Part shown: positions 7,240-7,916 of the stretch, in pieces
Layout of the letters: every line of letters begins with the position of its first letter
Numbering within the stretch: the first letter of the stretch is position 1
Assembly: GCA_007571275.1 (NCBI GenBank)
Contig: RKRS01000176.1
Location: 1-7,916 of the forward strand
Length of the DNA: 7,916 bases
Direction: 5' to 3'
Source: Dehalococcoidia bacterium
GTDB lineage: Bacteria > Chloroflexota > Dehalococcoidia > Bin125
Translations under genes and position numbers: made by a program
The notes under the pieces: generated by a model
Database searches by the model: none
Told to the model about the DNA's origin: nothing
The model's input: only the letters and a program-made list of their open reading frames with translations

Positions 7240-7287
7240 CAGTTGATAGGCTCAGTGCGACCGAAGAACCACAGATGAGATGGATGG

Positions 7288-7916
7288 ATGCCGATGTCTG
7301 ACGCTGCTGAGATGGTGCTCCGCGCCGAGAGTCGGGCGGTGTTGGGCAAGAAAGTCAAGCAACTACGTCGAACCGGGCTGGTCCCGGGCAACGTCTACGG
7401 GCGTGGACACGAGTCCGTGGCCATCCAGACAGAGCTCACGGAGATCCGGCGGGTCTTCAGCGCTCTGGACCGCAACGCCGTAGTACCAATGTCGATTGAT
7501 GGCGCAAGCGACACCATTCCGGTCGTGCTACGCGATGTGCAGCGACATCCAGTCTCTCGGAGCGTGTTGCACCTGGACTTCTACCAGGTCGATCTCACAC
7601 GGGCGATTCACTCCGAAGCGCGTCTGGTACTGATTGGCGACTCGGAGGCCGAAACCCGCGGCGGCACGGTCGTGCAATCGCTCGAGTACATCATGCTCGA
7701 AGCATTGCCGACCGCGATGCCATCGGTGCTTGAGGTCGATATCTCCGTCCTCGACGAATTCGGACATTCCGTACTGGTTCGCGATCTTGTGCTGCCGGAG
7801 GGTGTCAGCGCCCTGACAGACGGAGCGGTCGCCGTGGCGACGGCGCTGGCCCCGCGCGTGAGCGAAGATGACGAAGAAGGACCGGAAGACCTGGGCGGCC
7901 TCGACGCGGTCATCGA
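7288..7916 (+). CDS. rplY: Large-subunit ribosomal protein bL25 (CTC/TL5 type); C-terminus outside window
   Basis: The visible 209 residues match the long CTC/TL5 form of bL25, which binds 5S rRNA in the 50S subunit. The N-terminal 5S-binding domain (about 9-98) shows LRAESRAVLGKKVKQLRRTG (11-30), then LVPGNVYGRG (31-40) and the hallmark VLHLDFYQVD (93-102). The C-terminal beta domain (about 105-190) includes SLEYIMLEALPTAMPSVLEVDIS (131-153, shown as the typical 'LE.LP...P..IEVDIS' pattern), GHSVLVRDLVLPEGV (159-173) and a valine/alanine-rich strand. An acidic tail with SEDDEEGPED (192-201) follows, and the frame is still open at the edge, so little should be missing. ATG 7288 is used; ATG 7294 two codons later is equally possible. 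The gene is transcribed away from hyuA and is not functionally tied to it. Confidence 0.94.
   Translation, partial: MPMSDAAEMVLRAESRAVLGKKVKQLRRTGLVPGNVYGRGHESVAIQTELTEIRRVFSALDRNAVVPMSIDGASDTIPVVLRDVQRHPVSRSVLHLDFYQVDLTRAIHSEARLVLIGDSEAETRGGTVVQSLEYIMLEALPTAMPSVLEVDISVLDEFGHSVLVRDLVLPEGVSALTDGAVAVATALAPRVSEDDEEGPEDLGGLDAVI

Noticed and set aside
1..7916. CRISPR arrays, insertion sequences, tRNA or rRNA genes, defence or toxin systems
   Set aside because: No direct-repeat arrays, transposase motifs, cloverleaf sequences or defence-type domains were found; the coding capacity is filled by metabolic, surface and ribosomal genes.

Overview
The window is 7.9 kb of densely coding, GC-rich (roughly 60% by eye) bacterial chromosome. 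It has no mobile elements, tRNA or rRNA genes, or CRISPR. Six protein genes account for almost all of it. Five lie on the minus strand and one, at the right edge, on the plus strand. A bacterial ribosomal protein bL25, lipobox-type secreted lipoproteins, LysM repeats and a PccB-like acyl-CoA carboxylase subunit fit a free-living heterotrophic bacterium. Chloroflexota (Thermomicrobia-like) or a high-GC Gram-positive are my best guesses from overall flavour; the sequence gives no decisive taxonomic marker.

Layout, reading the minus strand from right to left: hyuA (7176-5158) and hyuB (5146-3539) encode the two subunits of a hydantoinase/5-oxoprolinase family ATP-dependent enzyme. They are followed at 31 bases by a 133-residue two-helix membrane protein (3507-3106) and at 16 bases by an M28-family zinc aminopeptidase made as a lipoprotein with a PA domain (3089-1551). 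That gene overlaps by GTGA a lipoprotein with two LysM domains (1554-883). After a 119-base gap with a small stem-loop comes the N-terminal half of an acyl-CoA carboxylase carboxyltransferase subunit (763 to beyond the left edge). On the plus strand, divergent from hyuA across a 111-base gap, is the ribosomal protein bL25/CTC gene (7288 to beyond the right edge).

How the genes may work together: the tight spacing from hyuA to the LysM gene, with a ribosome-binding site embedded in the hyuA stop and a GTGA overlap at the end, looks like one transcript. A secreted peptidase and a cytoplasmic amide-ring-opening enzyme could form a peptide or pyroglutamate scavenging pathway, but this is inference. 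The substrate of the HyuA/HyuB pair cannot be read from the sequence. I see no defence system, secretion island or other clearly new machinery; the most open question is the role of the small membrane protein and of the whole five-gene arrangement.
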